Of a DNA stretch of 64,000 nucleotides, positions 1-8,894 are shown piece after piece. The stretch is taken from assembly GCA_017634555.1 (NCBI GenBank), contig JAGBNF010000008.1, forward strand, positions 1 through 64,000, written 5' to 3'. The first letter of the stretch is position 1. Each line of letters begins with the position of its first letter. This DNA comes from Eubacterium sp. GTDB lineage: Bacteria > Bacillota > Clostridia > Lachnospirales > Lachnospiraceae. The notes under the pieces were generated by a model. The model did not search any database, was not told the DNA's origin, and saw only the letters and a program-made list of their open reading frames with translations. The position numbers and the translations under genes are program-made.

Positions 1-1163
1 ATGTCTGCTTTTCTTCCTACGTTAGGAACTATATCAAGATCACATTCAGGATCCGGATTCTTGTAGTTGATAGTAGCCGGTACAAATCCGTCCTTAAGTG
101 CCATTGTTGTAAATATTGCTTCGATAGCAGCTGCAGCTCCCATAAGGTGTCCTGTCATTGACTTTGTAGAGCTTACCATGAGCTCATAAGCATGATCTCC
201 GAACACTTCCTTGATAGCCTTTGTCTCACCTGCATCGTTAAGATGTGTTGATGTTCCGTGCGCATTGATGTAATCAACATCTGATGTATTGATGCCTGCA
301 TCCTCAACTGCCATTCTCATACATCCTGCGGCACCAGCTCCTGATGGATCCGGAGCTGTAATATGATAAGCATCACAGCTTGCACCGTAGCCTACGATCT
401 CGCCGTAGATCTTAGCACCTCTTGCCTTAGCATGCTCAAGCTCTTCGAGAATGAGGATACCTGCGCCCTCACCCATTACGAAACCGCCTCTGTCTGCATC
501 GAAAGGAATTGATGCTCTGTTAGGATCGTTAGATGTTGAAAGTGCCTTCATAACTGTGAATCCGCCAAGTCCCATAGGACATATACATCCCTCAGCACCA
601 CCTGTGATCATCACATCCTGATAACCGTCTCTGATCTTGTGGAATGATTCACCGAGTGAGTTGTTTCCGCTGGCACATGCTGTTACTATACACTCACAAA
701 CGCCCTTGAAGCCTGTATCGATTGCAATCTCACCTGAACACATATTTGAGATAGACATCGGGATGAAGAAAGGAGATATCTTCTCATAGCCCTTCTCAAA
801 TCCTCTTGCTGTCTGATCTGTAATAGTGATAAGTCCGCCGATACCCGATGATACGATAGTTCCGCATCTGAAAGGATCTTCCTTCTCAATATCGATTCCG
901 CTGTCCTTTATTGCCTCTCTTGCAGCGATGATACCGAACTGTGTATAACGGTCCATCTTGCGGGCTTCCTTCTTATCAAGGAAATCCTCAGGATTATAAT
1001 CCTTAACCTCACCTGCTACCTTTACCTTGAAATCAGTAACGTCCATCTGCTTTGTAAAATCAATACCGCAGACACCGTTCTTTGCATTTTCCCAAGCCTC
1101 ATTTAAGTTATGTCCTACCGGATTTATAGTTCCCATTCCGGTGATCACTACACGTCTTTTCAT
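1..1163 (-). CDS. fabF: 3-oxoacyl-ACP synthase II FabF (C-terminus beyond left edge)
   Basis: Condensing enzyme of type II fatty-acid synthesis that extends acyl-ACP with malonyl-ACP. The reading frame starts at the ATG complementary to 1161-1163 and stays open to base 1, so the extreme C-terminus is missing. It begins MKRRVVITGMGTINPVG, the standard FabF start. It carries the active-site cysteine in TACASG and the histidine-containing motifs AHGTSTHLND and STKSMTGHLMGAAA (Cys-His-His triad). It is the last visible gene of the leftward acpP-accD-accA-fabK-fabD-fabG-fabF operon; accB, fabZ and accC would be expected further left by analogy with other clostridia (inference). Confidence 0.96.
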   Translation of the reverse strand, partial: MKRRVVITGMGTINPVGHNLNEAWENAKNGVCGIDFTKQMDVTDFKVKVAGEVKDYNPEDFLDKKEARKMDRYTQFGIIAAREAIKDSGIDIEKEDPFRCGTIVSSGIGGLITITDQTARGFEKGYEKISPFFIPMSISNMCSGEIAIDTGFKGVCECIVTACASGNNSLGESFHKIRDGYQDVMITGGAEGCICPMGLGGFTVMKALSTSNDPNRASIPFDADRGGFVMGEGAGILILEELEHAKARGAKIYGEIVGYGASCDAYHITAPDPSGAGAAGCMRMAVEDAGINTSDVDYINAHGTSTHLNDAGETKAIKEVFGDHAYELMVSSTKSMTGHLMGAAAAIEAIFTTMALKDGFVPATINYKNPDPECDLDIVPNVGRKAD

Positions 1164-1205
1164 TTTATATAAACCTCTTTCTGTATTTCACTTTAAGTAA
1201 ATAAT

Positions 1206-1955
1206 TTATACTCTCATACCGCCTGCTACTTCGATAACCTGTCCTGTTACGTAAGCAGCTTCATCAGATGCAAGGAATGCAACAACCTTTGCAACATCCT
1301 CCGGCTGTCCCGGTCTTCCAAGTGCGATAGACTTAACCATCTCAGCCTTAACGTCCTCAGGAAGGACCTTAGTCATATCTGTCTCGATGAATCCCGGAGC
1401 AACTGCGTTGCACGTGATTCCTCTGCTTCCCAGTTCCTTTGCGATAGATTTTGTCATACCGATAACACCCGCCTTGCTGGCTGAGTAGTTAACCTGTCCG
1501 GGATTTCCGTATACTCCTACAACGCTGCTGATATTTACAATACGACCGTAACGAGCCTTCATCATAGGTCTTGTAGCAGCCTTCATCATGTTATATGTAC
1601 CCTTAAGGTTTGTTGAGATAACAAGATCAAATTCCTCTTCCTTCATCTTCATGATGAGATTATCTCTTGTTACACCTGCATTGTTTACAAGTATATCTAC
1701 CTTACCGAAAAGCTCCACTGCCTGCTTGAAAAGGTTCTCTGCATCCTCGGGAGAAGTAACGTCTGCCTTAATCGCTGCAGCCTTTACACCCTCAGCTTCA
1801 ATAAGCTTTACTGTTTCCTCTGCAGCTTCAGCGATAACGATATCACAGATAACTACATTTGCGCCCTCTGATGCAAGCTTAACACTTATAGCACGTCCGA
1901 TTCCTCGAGCACCACCTGTTACGATTGCAGTCTTGCCTTCTAAATTCTTACTCAT
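1206..1955 (-). CDS. fabG: 3-oxoacyl-ACP reductase FabG
   Basis: NADPH-dependent short-chain dehydrogenase that reduces 3-oxoacyl-ACP in fatty-acid elongation. Visible motifs are the Rossmann glycine motif TGGARGIGRA, NNAG, the catalytic serine in ISSVVG and YxxxK in YSASKAG. The start is placed at the internal ATG complementary to 1953-1955 (MSKNLEGKTAIVTGG), which has AAGGAGGG just upstream. A longer frame beginning at 1976 would start inside fabD and lacks its own ribosome binding site. The ribosome binding site overlaps the end of fabD, implying translational coupling. Length (249 residues) is normal. Confidence 0.96.
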   Translation of the reverse strand: MSKNLEGKTAIVTGGARGIGRAISVKLASEGANVVICDIVIAEAAEETVKLIEAEGVKAAAIKADVTSPEDAENLFKQAVELFGKVDILVNNAGVTRDNLIMKMKEEEFDLVISTNLKGTYNMMKAATRPMMKARYGRIVNISSVVGVYGNPGQVNYSASKAGVIGMTKSIAKELGSRGITCNAVAPGFIETDMTKVLPEDVKAEMVKSIALGRPGQPEDVAKVVAFLASDEAAYVTGQVIEVAGGMRV

Positions 1956-1965
1956 TATGCCCTCC

Positions 1966-2904
1966 TTATAAACCAAGCTTCTCCTTCAGGATTGCTATAT
2001 CTTCAACCTTATCAACTTTGATGCATTCAATGTCCGGAGTTGTCTTCTGTACGAACTTGGAAAGTGTATTTCCCGGTCCGATCTCTACAAAGAGCTCTAC
2101 TCCCTGATCAGCCATATATTTAATAGAGTCATCAAGATAAACACTGCTCTGTACCTGCTTAACAAGAATATCGGATATTTTCTCATCCTCATTCTTTGCA
2201 CGTCCGAAGGAATTAAAGACAACCGGAATATTCATCTCTCCGAACTGCTCCTCTTCGAATCTGACACGGAGTGCTTCTCCTGCAGGCTTCATAAGAGATG
2301 TATGGAAAGGACCGCTTACCTTAACCGGAAGACATCTTTTAGCTCCCAGTGACTTAAGAACCTCTGCTGCTCTGTCTACAGCTTCTGTATCACCTGAAAC
2401 AGTGATCTGTCCCGGGCAGTTGAAGTTTGCAGGCTCTGCGATAAGTCCTCTGTCCTTAAACTCCTCATTAACGATGGCACAGCCTTCCTTAACCTTATCC
2501 TTATCAAGTGCAATAACTGCGATCATCTTGCAGTCACGTCCCTCAGCTGCTTCAACCATTGCCTTTCCTCTGTATGCAACAAGAGGGATAACCTGCTCCT
2601 CTGTGAAAACACCTGCTGCATAGAGTGCTGAATACTCTCCGAGAGAAAGTCCGGCAGCGATATCCGGCTTGATACCCATACCTGCAAGAATCTTTGTAAC
2701 ACCTACAGCGAAAGCAACCATACATGGCTGAGTATTTGCTGTAAAGTTAAGATCCTCATCAGGTCCGTCAAAACAAATTCTCTTTACATCTACTCCGAAA
2801 TCCTTATCGAAGGTTTCCTTAAACTCAGGATACGCCTCATAGAAATCCTTACCCATTCCTACATAATGTGCACCCTGTCCGGCATATAAAAATCCTATCT
2901 TCAT
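1966..2904 (-). CDS. fabD: malonyl-CoA:ACP transacylase FabD
   Basis: Transfers malonyl groups from CoA to acyl carrier protein. The N-terminus MKIGFLYAGQGAHYVGMG and the nucleophile motif GLSLGEYSAL (GxSxG) are diagnostic; the partner histidine lies in GPFHTSLM. The length of 312 residues fits the family. It sits between fabK and fabG, with 23 bases to fabK and a gap of about 10 bases to the fabG start. Confidence 0.96.
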   Translation of the reverse strand: MKIGFLYAGQGAHYVGMGKDFYEAYPEFKETFDKDFGVDVKRICFDGPDEDLNFTANTQPCMVAFAVGVTKILAGMGIKPDIAAGLSLGEYSALYAAGVFTEEQVIPLVAYRGKAMVEAAEGRDCKMIAVIALDKDKVKEGCAIVNEEFKDRGLIAEPANFNCPGQITVSGDTEAVDRAAEVLKSLGAKRCLPVKVSGPFHTSLMKPAGEALRVRFEEEQFGEMNIPVVFNSFGRAKNEDEKISDILVKQVQSSVYLDDSIKYMADQGVELFVEIGPGNTLSKFVQKTTPDIECIKVDKVEDIAILKEKLGL

Positions 2905-2927
2905 ATCGTCACCTCAGTCAGTACTTC

Positions 2928-3848
2928 TTAAAGATTAATAACTACTTTTTTTGCATCCTCATACAAATCTCTGAGAATATCGGCAACCGGGCGTATCTCT
3001 GTAAGCTGTCCGCATACCTGTCCTGCCATGACCGAACCGTTCTTAACATCACCGTCTACTACGGCACGTCTGAGTCCGCCCAGTGTTATCTGCTCAAGCT
3101 CGTCTCTTGATGCAGCCTGTGCTTCAAGCTTAAGATACTCTCTTGCCATTGCATTCTTTATTATTCTAACCGGTGCCTGAAGGCTTCTTCCGGTAACTGT
3201 TGTACTGTTATCTCTTGATCTTATAAGCTCATTCTTATAATTTTCATGAACCGGACACTCCTCACTCACGAGAAGGCATGTACCGATCTGAATTCCGATT
3301 GCTCCGAGACACATTGCTGCTGCGAACTGACGTCCGTCTGCAATTCCGCCTGCAGCTATTACAGGTATCTCTACACTGTCTACTACCTGTGGTACAAGAG
3401 TCATTGTTGTCATATCACCTATGTGTCCGCCGCTCTCACCACCTTCGGCTATTACAGCGTCCGCACCCATCTTCTCCATTTTTCTGGCAAGGGCACAGCT
3501 GGCTACAACAGGAATTACTGTTGCTCCGCTTTCCTTCCAGGCTTCCATATATTTCCCCGGTGAACCTGCACCTGTTGTGATAACCTTTATGTTCTCTCTT
3601 GCAAGAAGATCTGCAATATTATCTGCATCAGGATTCATAAGCATCAGATTTACACCGAAAGGCTTATCTGTTGCACGTCTTGCATCAGCAATTTCCTCTT
3701 CGATCCTTGCTGCATCGTAACCACCTGAAGCTATAAGTCCGAGTCCGCCTGCCTCCGATACGGCAGCTGCAAACTTACCTGTAGCTATATTTGCCATTCC
3801 ACCCTGAATGATCGGGTATTTGATACCTAACATTTCATTTAATAACAT
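2928..3848 (-). CDS. fabK: FMN-dependent enoyl-ACP reductase II FabK
   Basis: Catalyses the last reduction of each fatty-acid elongation cycle using a flavin, as an alternative to FabI. The N-terminus MLLNEMLGIKYPIIQGGMA and the motifs GLGLIASGG, AEGGESGGHIG and PVIAAGGIADGRQ match the FabK/2-nitropropane dioxygenase-like TIM barrel. Length is 306 residues. The operon position between accA and fabD is typical of FabK-containing Firmicutes. No fabI is seen in the window, so FabK is probably the main enoyl reductase (inference). Confidence 0.93.
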   Translation of the reverse strand: MLLNEMLGIKYPIIQGGMANIATGKFAAAVSEAGGLGLIASGGYDAARIEEEIADARRATDKPFGVNLMLMNPDADNIADLLARENIKVITTGAGSPGKYMEAWKESGATVIPVVASCALARKMEKMGADAVIAEGGESGGHIGDMTTMTLVPQVVDSVEIPVIAAGGIADGRQFAAAMCLGAIGIQIGTCLLVSEECPVHENYKNELIRSRDNSTTVTGRSLQAPVRIIKNAMAREYLKLEAQAASRDELEQITLGGLRRAVVDGDVKNGSVMAGQVCGQLTEIRPVADILRDLYEDAKKVVINL

Positions 3849-3877
3849 TTGTATAACCTCCGAAACTCATCACGGAA

Positions 3878-4819
3878 TTATCTTCTTCCTTTTCTGACAA
3901 GTGCATCTATATTTCTGAACTTCTGATATCTCTCTTCAGCTATTTCCTCAGGACTCATTCCTGAATATCTCTTCAGTTCACGTCCGAGTCTCTCATCAAG
4001 ATCCTTATAAACCTTTTCCGGATCATGATGCATTCCGCCCAGCGGTTCTTTGATAACATCATCTATAACACCGAAGCCGTAAAGATCCTGAGCTGTAAGC
4101 TTCATAAGGTCACAAGCCTCCGGTGCTCTCTCTGAATCCTTCCAGAGTATGGAAGCAAAGCCTTCAGGTGAAAGTACGGAATAAACCGCATTCTCAAGCA
4201 TGTATACTGTATTGGCAACTCCGATAGCAAGTGCGCCGCCGCTTGAGCCCTCTCCTGTTACAACTGCGATCACAGGAACCTTTAAAGCACTCATTTCAGC
4301 CAGATTATTTGATATCGCAATACTCTGTCCGTTTTCCTCTGCTTCAAGTCCCGGATATGCGCCCGGTGTATCGATAAATGTGATTATAGGTCTTCCAAAC
4401 TTTTCGGCCTGCTTCATCATTCTGAGAGCTTTACGATATCCCTCTGGACCCGGCATTCCGAAATTGTATTCTATATTCTCTGTAATATTCTTTCCTTTTC
4501 TGTGTCCGAGAACAGTAACCGGCATTCCGTGAAACAGTGCTATTCCGCCGTAAATACTCTTATCCTCTTTTCCGAGGTAATCACCTCTCTGAACAAAGAA
4601 GTCATCGAAAAGAGCCTCTATATAATCATCGACCTTCGGTCTCTTCATATTTCTGGCGAGAAAAACCTTATCATGTGCACTCAGGTTTTCAGCCTCCTTG
4701 CTCACCTTCTCATACTCGGATGAAAGCTGACGGATAAGTGCTGAATCATTATTATCCTTAGCTGCAAGAATGCCCTGTGAAAGTTCATTCAGTTTTTCAT
4801 CAATCTCTCTGATAGTCAT
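3878..4819 (-). CDS. accA: acetyl-CoA carboxylase carboxyltransferase subunit alpha
   Basis: Alpha subunit of the carboxyltransferase that makes malonyl-CoA with AccD. It contains the family motifs NFGMPGPEGYRKALR, FIDTPGAYPG, GEGSSGGALAIG and SVLSPEGFASILWKD. Length is 313 residues, normal for bacteria. It lies 28 bases downstream of accD, so the two subunits should be co-produced, and precedes fabK. Confidence 0.96.
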   Translation of the reverse strand: MTIREIDEKLNELSQGILAAKDNNDSALIRQLSSEYEKVSKEAENLSAHDKVFLARNMKRPKVDDYIEALFDDFFVQRGDYLGKEDKSIYGGIALFHGMPVTVLGHRKGKNITENIEYNFGMPGPEGYRKALRMMKQAEKFGRPIITFIDTPGAYPGLEAEENGQSIAISNNLAEMSALKVPVIAVVTGEGSSGGALAIGVANTVYMLENAVYSVLSPEGFASILWKDSERAPEACDLMKLTAQDLYGFGVIDDVIKEPLGGMHHDPEKVYKDLDERLGRELKRYSGMSPEEIAEERYQKFRNIDALVRKGRR

Positions 4820-4847
4820 TTTCTTTTCCTCTGGTCTTGTTGTCCTT

Positions 4848-5732
4848 TTACTTATGAAGTCTGAGAAGCTGTGCGAGAACCTTTCTCATCTCACCTCTCT
4901 CAACTATCTGATCCACAAAGCCGTGATCCAGCTGGAACTCAGCTCTCTGGAATCCCTTCGGAAGCTTCTGTCCGATGGTCTGCTCTATAACTCGCGGTCC
5001 GGCAAATCCTATAAGAGCTCCCGGCTCAGCTAGAGTTATATCAGCAAGTGTTGCAAAGCTTGCACTTACACCACCTGTTGTAGGATGTGTAAGAACAGAT
5101 ATGTAAAGGCCTCCGTTTTCACTGAATTTCTTTACTGCTGCCGAAGTCTTTGCCATCTGCATAAGTGAGAGGATTCCCTCCTGCATTCTTGCACCACCGC
5201 TGGCTGTAAAAATGATTACAGGAAGCTTAAGCTGCTCTGCTGCTTCAAAGGTTCTCGTTACCTTCTCACCTACTGCTATACCCATACTTCCCATGAGGAA
5301 TTCACTGGCCATAACAGCTACAACACATTTGTTTCCTTCTATCTCACATACTCCTGAAAGCACACCTTCATCAAGTCCTGTGTCATTCTGGAGTTTCTTA
5401 ATTTTCGAATCATAATCCGGATATCCAAGCGGATCCAGAACCGGTATATCAATTTTAAGTTGTCTGAATGTTCCTTTATCGGCGAGTGCTGTCACACGTT
5501 TCATTGCCGGAATTCTGTCATGCTTGCCGCACTTAGGACAAACATACTGATTCTTCCTGTACTCTGACTGTGTGGTAACAAAGCTACATCCGGAGCAGGT
5601 AAAGCTTTCATCGCTACCTGACTCCGGATTTGTATCTTCGTCACTATACTTCGCCGGTTCTACGAACTCTACAGACTCTTTGGATGCACGGGTTAAAACC
5701 TCTGTGCCTTTCTTCTTTCCAAAAAGCTTCAT
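4848..5732 (-). CDS. accD: acetyl-CoA carboxylase carboxyltransferase subunit beta
   Basis: Beta subunit of the acetyl-CoA carboxyltransferase. An N-terminal zinc ribbon is visible as CSGCSF followed about 18 residues later by CPKCGKHDR. The crotonase-like core follows, with GSMGIAVGEK, TASGGARMQEG and HPTTGGVSASFA. It has 294 residues, close to the family norm. The first roughly 40 residues (MKLFGKKKGTEVLTRA and onward) form a charged extension before the zinc ribbon. It is the second gene of the operon, after acpP. Confidence 0.96.
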   Translation of the reverse strand: MKLFGKKKGTEVLTRASKESVEFVEPAKYSDEDTNPESGSDESFTCSGCSFVTTQSEYRKNQYVCPKCGKHDRIPAMKRVTALADKGTFRQLKIDIPVLDPLGYPDYDSKIKKLQNDTGLDEGVLSGVCEIEGNKCVVAVMASEFLMGSMGIAVGEKVTRTFEAAEQLKLPVIIFTASGGARMQEGILSLMQMAKTSAAVKKFSENGGLYISVLTHPTTGGVSASFATLADITLAEPGALIGFAGPRVIEQTIGQKLPKGFQRAEFQLDHGFVDQIVERGEMRKVLAQLLRLHK

Positions 5733-5754
5733 GTCGTTCCTCCGAAGTTTTGTC

Positions 5755-5979
5755 TTACTTATGCTCCTCTACGTAGTCAACAAGATCCTGTACTGTCTTG
5801 ATGTTTGGAAGGTCCTCATCTGAGATTGCTACTCCAAGGTTCTCCTCGATAGCCATTCCAAGCTCTACTGCATCAAGTGAATCAGCGTCAAGGTCATCTG
5901 AGAGAGATGCCTCAAGAACTACCTTATCCTCGTCACAGTTAAGAACATCAACAATAATTGCCTTGATTTCTTCGAACAT
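5755..5979 (-). CDS. acpP: acyl carrier protein
   Basis: Small acidic carrier protein (74 residues) that holds growing acyl chains on a phosphopantetheine arm. The modification serine is in [12 protein letters not shown], the canonical motif. It is the first gene of the leftward fatty-acid operon, preceded by AAGGAGA and a strong promoter (see 6057-6084). Confidence 0.96.
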   Translation of the reverse strand: MFEEIKAIIVDVLNCDEDKVVLEASLSDDLDADSLDAVELGMAIEENLGVAISDEDLPNIKTVQDLVDYVEEHK

Positions 5980-6021
5980 TTCTAAAATCTCCTTTTTTCT
6001 TCATGAAGTTGTTTGGCAGTC

Positions 6022-6042
6022 AAAGAATATTTAAAATTCTTT
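6022..6042 (-). promoter_or_regulatory. inverted repeat in the acpP 5' untranslated region
   Basis: Seven-base arms AAAGAAT and ATTCTTT around an AT-rich centre of seven bases. It lies between the acpP promoter and its start codon, about 15 to 35 bases downstream of the -10 box. It could be an operator for a fatty-acid regulator or a weak RNA hairpin. It does not match the FapR consensus as I know it, and resembles the FabT operator only loosely. Confidence 0.35.
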
Positions 6043-6051
6043 AACTATCGA

Positions 6052-6084
6052 AGTCTATTATAGACTCGTATTCCTATATGTCAA
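6052..6084 (-). promoter_or_regulatory. promoter of the fatty-acid operon with palindrome over the -10 box
   Basis: On the minus strand a perfect TTGACA (complement of 6079-6084) is followed after 16 bases by a perfect TATAAT (complement of 6057-6062). A 15-base palindrome, AGTCTATTATAGACT (6052-6066), covers the -10 box and is a plausible repressor site. The regulator is not identifiable in this window. Confidence 0.75.
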
Positions 6085-6111
6085 TATAAATATTTAAAAA
6101 GTTTTAATCAC

Positions 6112-6140
6112 TTGACAAACCATTCTACTATATATATTAT
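6112..6140 (+). promoter_or_regulatory. promoter of the acyl-CoA synthetase gene
   Basis: TTGACA at 6112-6117, 17-base spacer, TATTAT at 6135-6140. It is divergent from the acpP promoter, with about 28 bases between the two -35 boxes. The TTG of this -35 box could be misread as the start of a longer protein; it should not be. Confidence 0.8.
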
Positions 6141-6157
6141 TATTGTGGCGATGGGGC

Positions 6158-6178
6158 ATGTAGTTTTCAAAACTACAT
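6158..6178 (+). promoter_or_regulatory. 21-bp perfect palindrome just after the acyl-CoA synthetase promoter
   Basis: Arms of ten bases (ATGTAGTTTT and its complement) around a central C. Positioned roughly 10-30 bases downstream of the predicted transcription start. It is suited to be a roadblock-type operator for a homodimeric repressor of the MarR/TetR kind, or a short hairpin in the leader RNA. No regulator gene is adjacent. Confidence 0.5.
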
Positions 6179-6222
6179 CATGTGATATTAAAAACCTCAT
6201 GTGTTTGGAGGACATAATCTTC

Positions 6223-7962
6223 GTGAGTAATACAGCTAGTAATAAGAATAAAAATGTCACCTTAGATGAAAAGCTTATCCTCACACCCGAAGAGGGCGTG
6301 GCAGGCAGCTTCATATCTACTGCAGTTGACGATACAGGACTCCTCAAGAAAATCGCTTTTACAAACGATGACAGCTTCAACTTCGGATTTGACGTGGTTG
6401 ACGTACTTGCTCAGAAGTGTCCTGACAAAGTCGCAATGATACACATCTCCCGCGAAGGTAAGGAACGTCGTTTCACCTTCCGCGACATGTATTACTATTC
6501 CAATAAAACAGCAAATTATCTGATGTACCTCGGAATCAAAAAAGGCGACCGTGTTATGGTCGTTGTTAAGAGGCATTATCAGTTCTGGTTTATCATGGTC
6601 GCTCTTCATAAGATCGGTGCTATAGCCGTTCCTGCGTCCTATCTTCTTACCAGAAAGGATTTTGAGTACAGATTCCGCGTCGGACATATAAACGGAATAC
6701 TCGCCACTTCGGACGGTGATGTAGCCGAAGAGATTTCAAAGGCTGCAAAGAATTATGATGGTCTGAAATGTAAGATTCTTGTGGGCGGCGGCACAAGGAA
6801 AGGCTGGTCGCATTACAACAAGGATATCCAGTTCTTCTCTTCTCACTTTAAGAGAACCGAGGATACTGCCTGTGGTGACGATCCTATGCTTATGTTCTTC
6901 ACTTCAGGTACAACCTCATATCCGAAGATGGCTATGCATAACTACAAGTATCCGCTCGGACACTATATCACAGCCAAATACTGGCATCAGGTTGACAAGA
7001 ACGGAGTACATTTCGCAATAAGTGATACAGGCTGGGGAAAGGCCGTTTGGGGCAAGCTCTATGGCCAGTGGCTCTGCGAGGCAACCGTATTCACATACGA
7101 TTACGATGAATTCTTCGGCAAGGAGATCCTCGGTCTCCTTGAGAAATATAAAATAACCACCTTCTGTGCACCTCCTACGGTATACAGAATTCTGGTACAT
7201 ATGGATCTTTCAAAGTTCGATCTTTCGAATCTGAAAAATGTAACCACTGCCGGTGAAGCTCTCAATCCGGCTATATATAAGAGATTCTATGATTATACAG
7301 GGCTTAAGATAATGGAAGGCTTCGGACAGACCGAAACCACTCTCACTATCGCGAACCTAAAGGGGCAGGAACCTCGTCCGGGTTCTATGGGACGTCCGAG
7401 TCCGATGTATGATATCCGCATACTTCGTTCCGATGATACCGAAGCAGATACGGGCGAAACCGGTGAGGTATGTATCAATATCATGAACGGCATTCCGAAC
7501 GGACTGTTTATGGGATATTATCTCGATGAAGAGAAGACCAAGTCCATCTGGCACGACGGATACTATCACACAGGTGATACTGCGTACATGGATGAAGACG
7601 GATATATGTGGTATGTAGGACGTGTAGATGATATCATCAAGTCCGCAGGCTATAGAGTAGGTCCTTTCGAGATTGAAAATGAGATTATGAAGCTTCCTTA
7701 TGTTCTTGAGACAGCGGTAACAAGCATACCTGATCTTATAAGAGGACAGGCGATCAAGGCTTCTATTGTTCTTGCAGATGGCGTTGAAGCAACCGATGCT
7801 CTTAAGAAGGAGATCATGAAATATCTGAAGGCTAATCTGGCTTCCTATAAGAGGCCTAAGATTGTAGAATTCGTTACAGAGCTTCCGAAAACCTCCAGTG
7901 GCAAGGTACGCCGTGTTGAGATCAAAGAGAAGGACTGGAATTCGGATGATGCAAAGCCTTAA
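6223..7962 (+). CDS. acyl-CoA synthetase (AMP-forming, medium-chain/acetyl-type)
   Basis: Activates a carboxylic acid to its acyl-CoA via an acyl-adenylate. The adenylation-domain motifs are intact: MLMFFTSGTTSYPKMAMH (P-loop), MEGFGQTETT, YHTGDTAYMDEDGYMWYVGR and the C-terminal lysine motif PKTSSGKVRR. The start is a GTG at 6223 (MSNTASNKNKN), with TTGGAGGA ten bases upstream; upstream in-frame codons fall in the promoter. That gives 579 residues. It is most like the short/medium-chain ACS group, but the substrate cannot be read from sequence. Being divergent from the fatty-acid operon suggests a role in fatty-acid recycling or uptake (inference). Confidence 0.88.
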   Translation: MSNTASNKNKNVTLDEKLILTPEEGVAGSFISTAVDDTGLLKKIAFTNDDSFNFGFDVVDVLAQKCPDKVAMIHISREGKERRFTFRDMYYYSNKTANYLMYLGIKKGDRVMVVVKRHYQFWFIMVALHKIGAIAVPASYLLTRKDFEYRFRVGHINGILATSDGDVAEEISKAAKNYDGLKCKILVGGGTRKGWSHYNKDIQFFSSHFKRTEDTACGDDPMLMFFTSGTTSYPKMAMHNYKYPLGHYITAKYWHQVDKNGVHFAISDTGWGKAVWGKLYGQWLCEATVFTYDYDEFFGKEILGLLEKYKITTFCAPPTVYRILVHMDLSKFDLSNLKNVTTAGEALNPAIYKRFYDYTGLKIMEGFGQTETTLTIANLKGQEPRPGSMGRPSPMYDIRILRSDDTEADTGETGEVCINIMNGIPNGLFMGYYLDEEKTKSIWHDGYYHTGDTAYMDEDGYMWYVGRVDDIIKSAGYRVGPFEIENEIMKLPYVLETAVTSIPDLIRGQAIKASIVLADGVEATDALKKEIMKYLKANLASYKRPKIVEFVTELPKTSSGKVRRVEIKEKDWNSDDAKP

Positions 7963-7983
7963 CACAACTTAATACAATCATAC

Positions 7984-8054
7984 GCAGAAAAATAAATAGT
8001 GCCCCTGAGATGAGTCGATTGAATACTCACTCAGGGACACTTTTATTTTTCTGC
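7984..8054. terminator. bidirectional intrinsic terminator
   Basis: Long hairpin: GCAGAAAAATAAA at the left edge is mirrored by TTTATTTTTCTGC at the right edge. The GC-rich core pairs GTGCCCCTGAG with CTCAGGGACAC around an inner GAGT/ACTC stem. U tracts exist in both directions. It ends the synthetase gene and the leftward exoA transcript. The following bases to 8136 hold no gene. Confidence 0.88.
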
Positions 8055-8136
8055 TTTATATTTATCTACTTTTATAATTGATTAATTGTTATCGTTAATC
8101 CTTTGCATCAGCCGAAGGGTGTTATCTGCATATATT

Positions 8137-8892
8137 CTATAAATCAATATCCAGCTCTACCGGGCAATGATCCGAACCATAGATCTCTGTAAGGATCTTT
8201 GAGTCCTCTATCTTGTCCTTGATGCTGTCCGATACAAGGAAGTAGTCAATACGCCATCCTGCGTTTCTCTGGCGGGAATTAAAGCGGTATGACCACCATG
8301 AATAAGCATCCTTCTTATCCGGATAGAGATGTCTGAAGGAATCGGTAAGGCCGGATGCCAGGAGCTCTGTCATCTTTCCTCTCTCTTCGTCAGAAAATCC
8401 CGGGTTATGATGATTTGATGCCGGGTTCTTAATATCTATCTCCTTATGAGCAACATTCAGATCTCCGCAGATGATAACAGGTTTCTTCTTTCCAAGCTCC
8501 TTTACATACGCACGGAAATCATTCTCCCACTCCATTCTGTAATCAAGTCTCTTCAGCTCATTCTGCGAGTTCGGAACATACACTGTGAGAAGATAGAACT
8601 TCTCCATCTCAAGTGTTATAAGTCTTCCCTCATCATTATGCTTATCAAGTTCCATTCCGTATGTGACATTAAGCGGTTCCTGCTTTGTGAAAACAGCTGT
8701 TCCGGAATAGCCCTTCTTCTTTGCATAATTCCAGTACTGATGATATCCCGGAGTATCAAGTTCAAACTGTCCTGCCTGAAGCTTACTCTCCTGAATAGAG
8801 AAAAAATCCGCATCTATATCTTTAAAGAAATCCATGAATCCTTTTCCGGAACATGCTCTGATTCCGTTAACATTCCATGAAACAAATTTCAT
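8137..8892 (-). CDS. exoA: exodeoxyribonuclease III (AP endonuclease, ExoA type)
   Basis: Base-excision-repair endonuclease that cuts at abasic sites. The N-terminus MKFVSWNVNGIRA, QESKLQ (metal ligand Glu), CGDLNVAH, NAGWRIDYFLVS and the C-terminal GSDHCPV (catalytic Asp-His) are hallmark motifs. Length of 251 residues is standard. It starts two bases after the stop of the upstream membrane-protein gene, so the two are probably cotranscribed. Confidence 0.95.
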   Translation of the reverse strand: MKFVSWNVNGIRACSGKGFMDFFKDIDADFFSIQESKLQAGQFELDTPGYHQYWNYAKKKGYSGTAVFTKQEPLNVTYGMELDKHNDEGRLITLEMEKFYLLTVYVPNSQNELKRLDYRMEWENDFRAYVKELGKKKPVIICGDLNVAHKEIDIKNPASNHHNPGFSDEERGKMTELLASGLTDSFRHLYPDKKDAYSWWSYRFNSRQRNAGWRIDYFLVSDSIKDKIEDSKILTEIYGSDHCPVELDIDL

Positions 8893-8894
8893 AA

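Noticed and set aside
6112-6222. N-terminal extension of the acyl-CoA synthetase from a TTG at 6112
   Set aside because: That TTG is the -35 box of the promoter, and the region holds the -10 box and a palindrome. The GTG at 6223 has a ribosome binding site and matches the family start.
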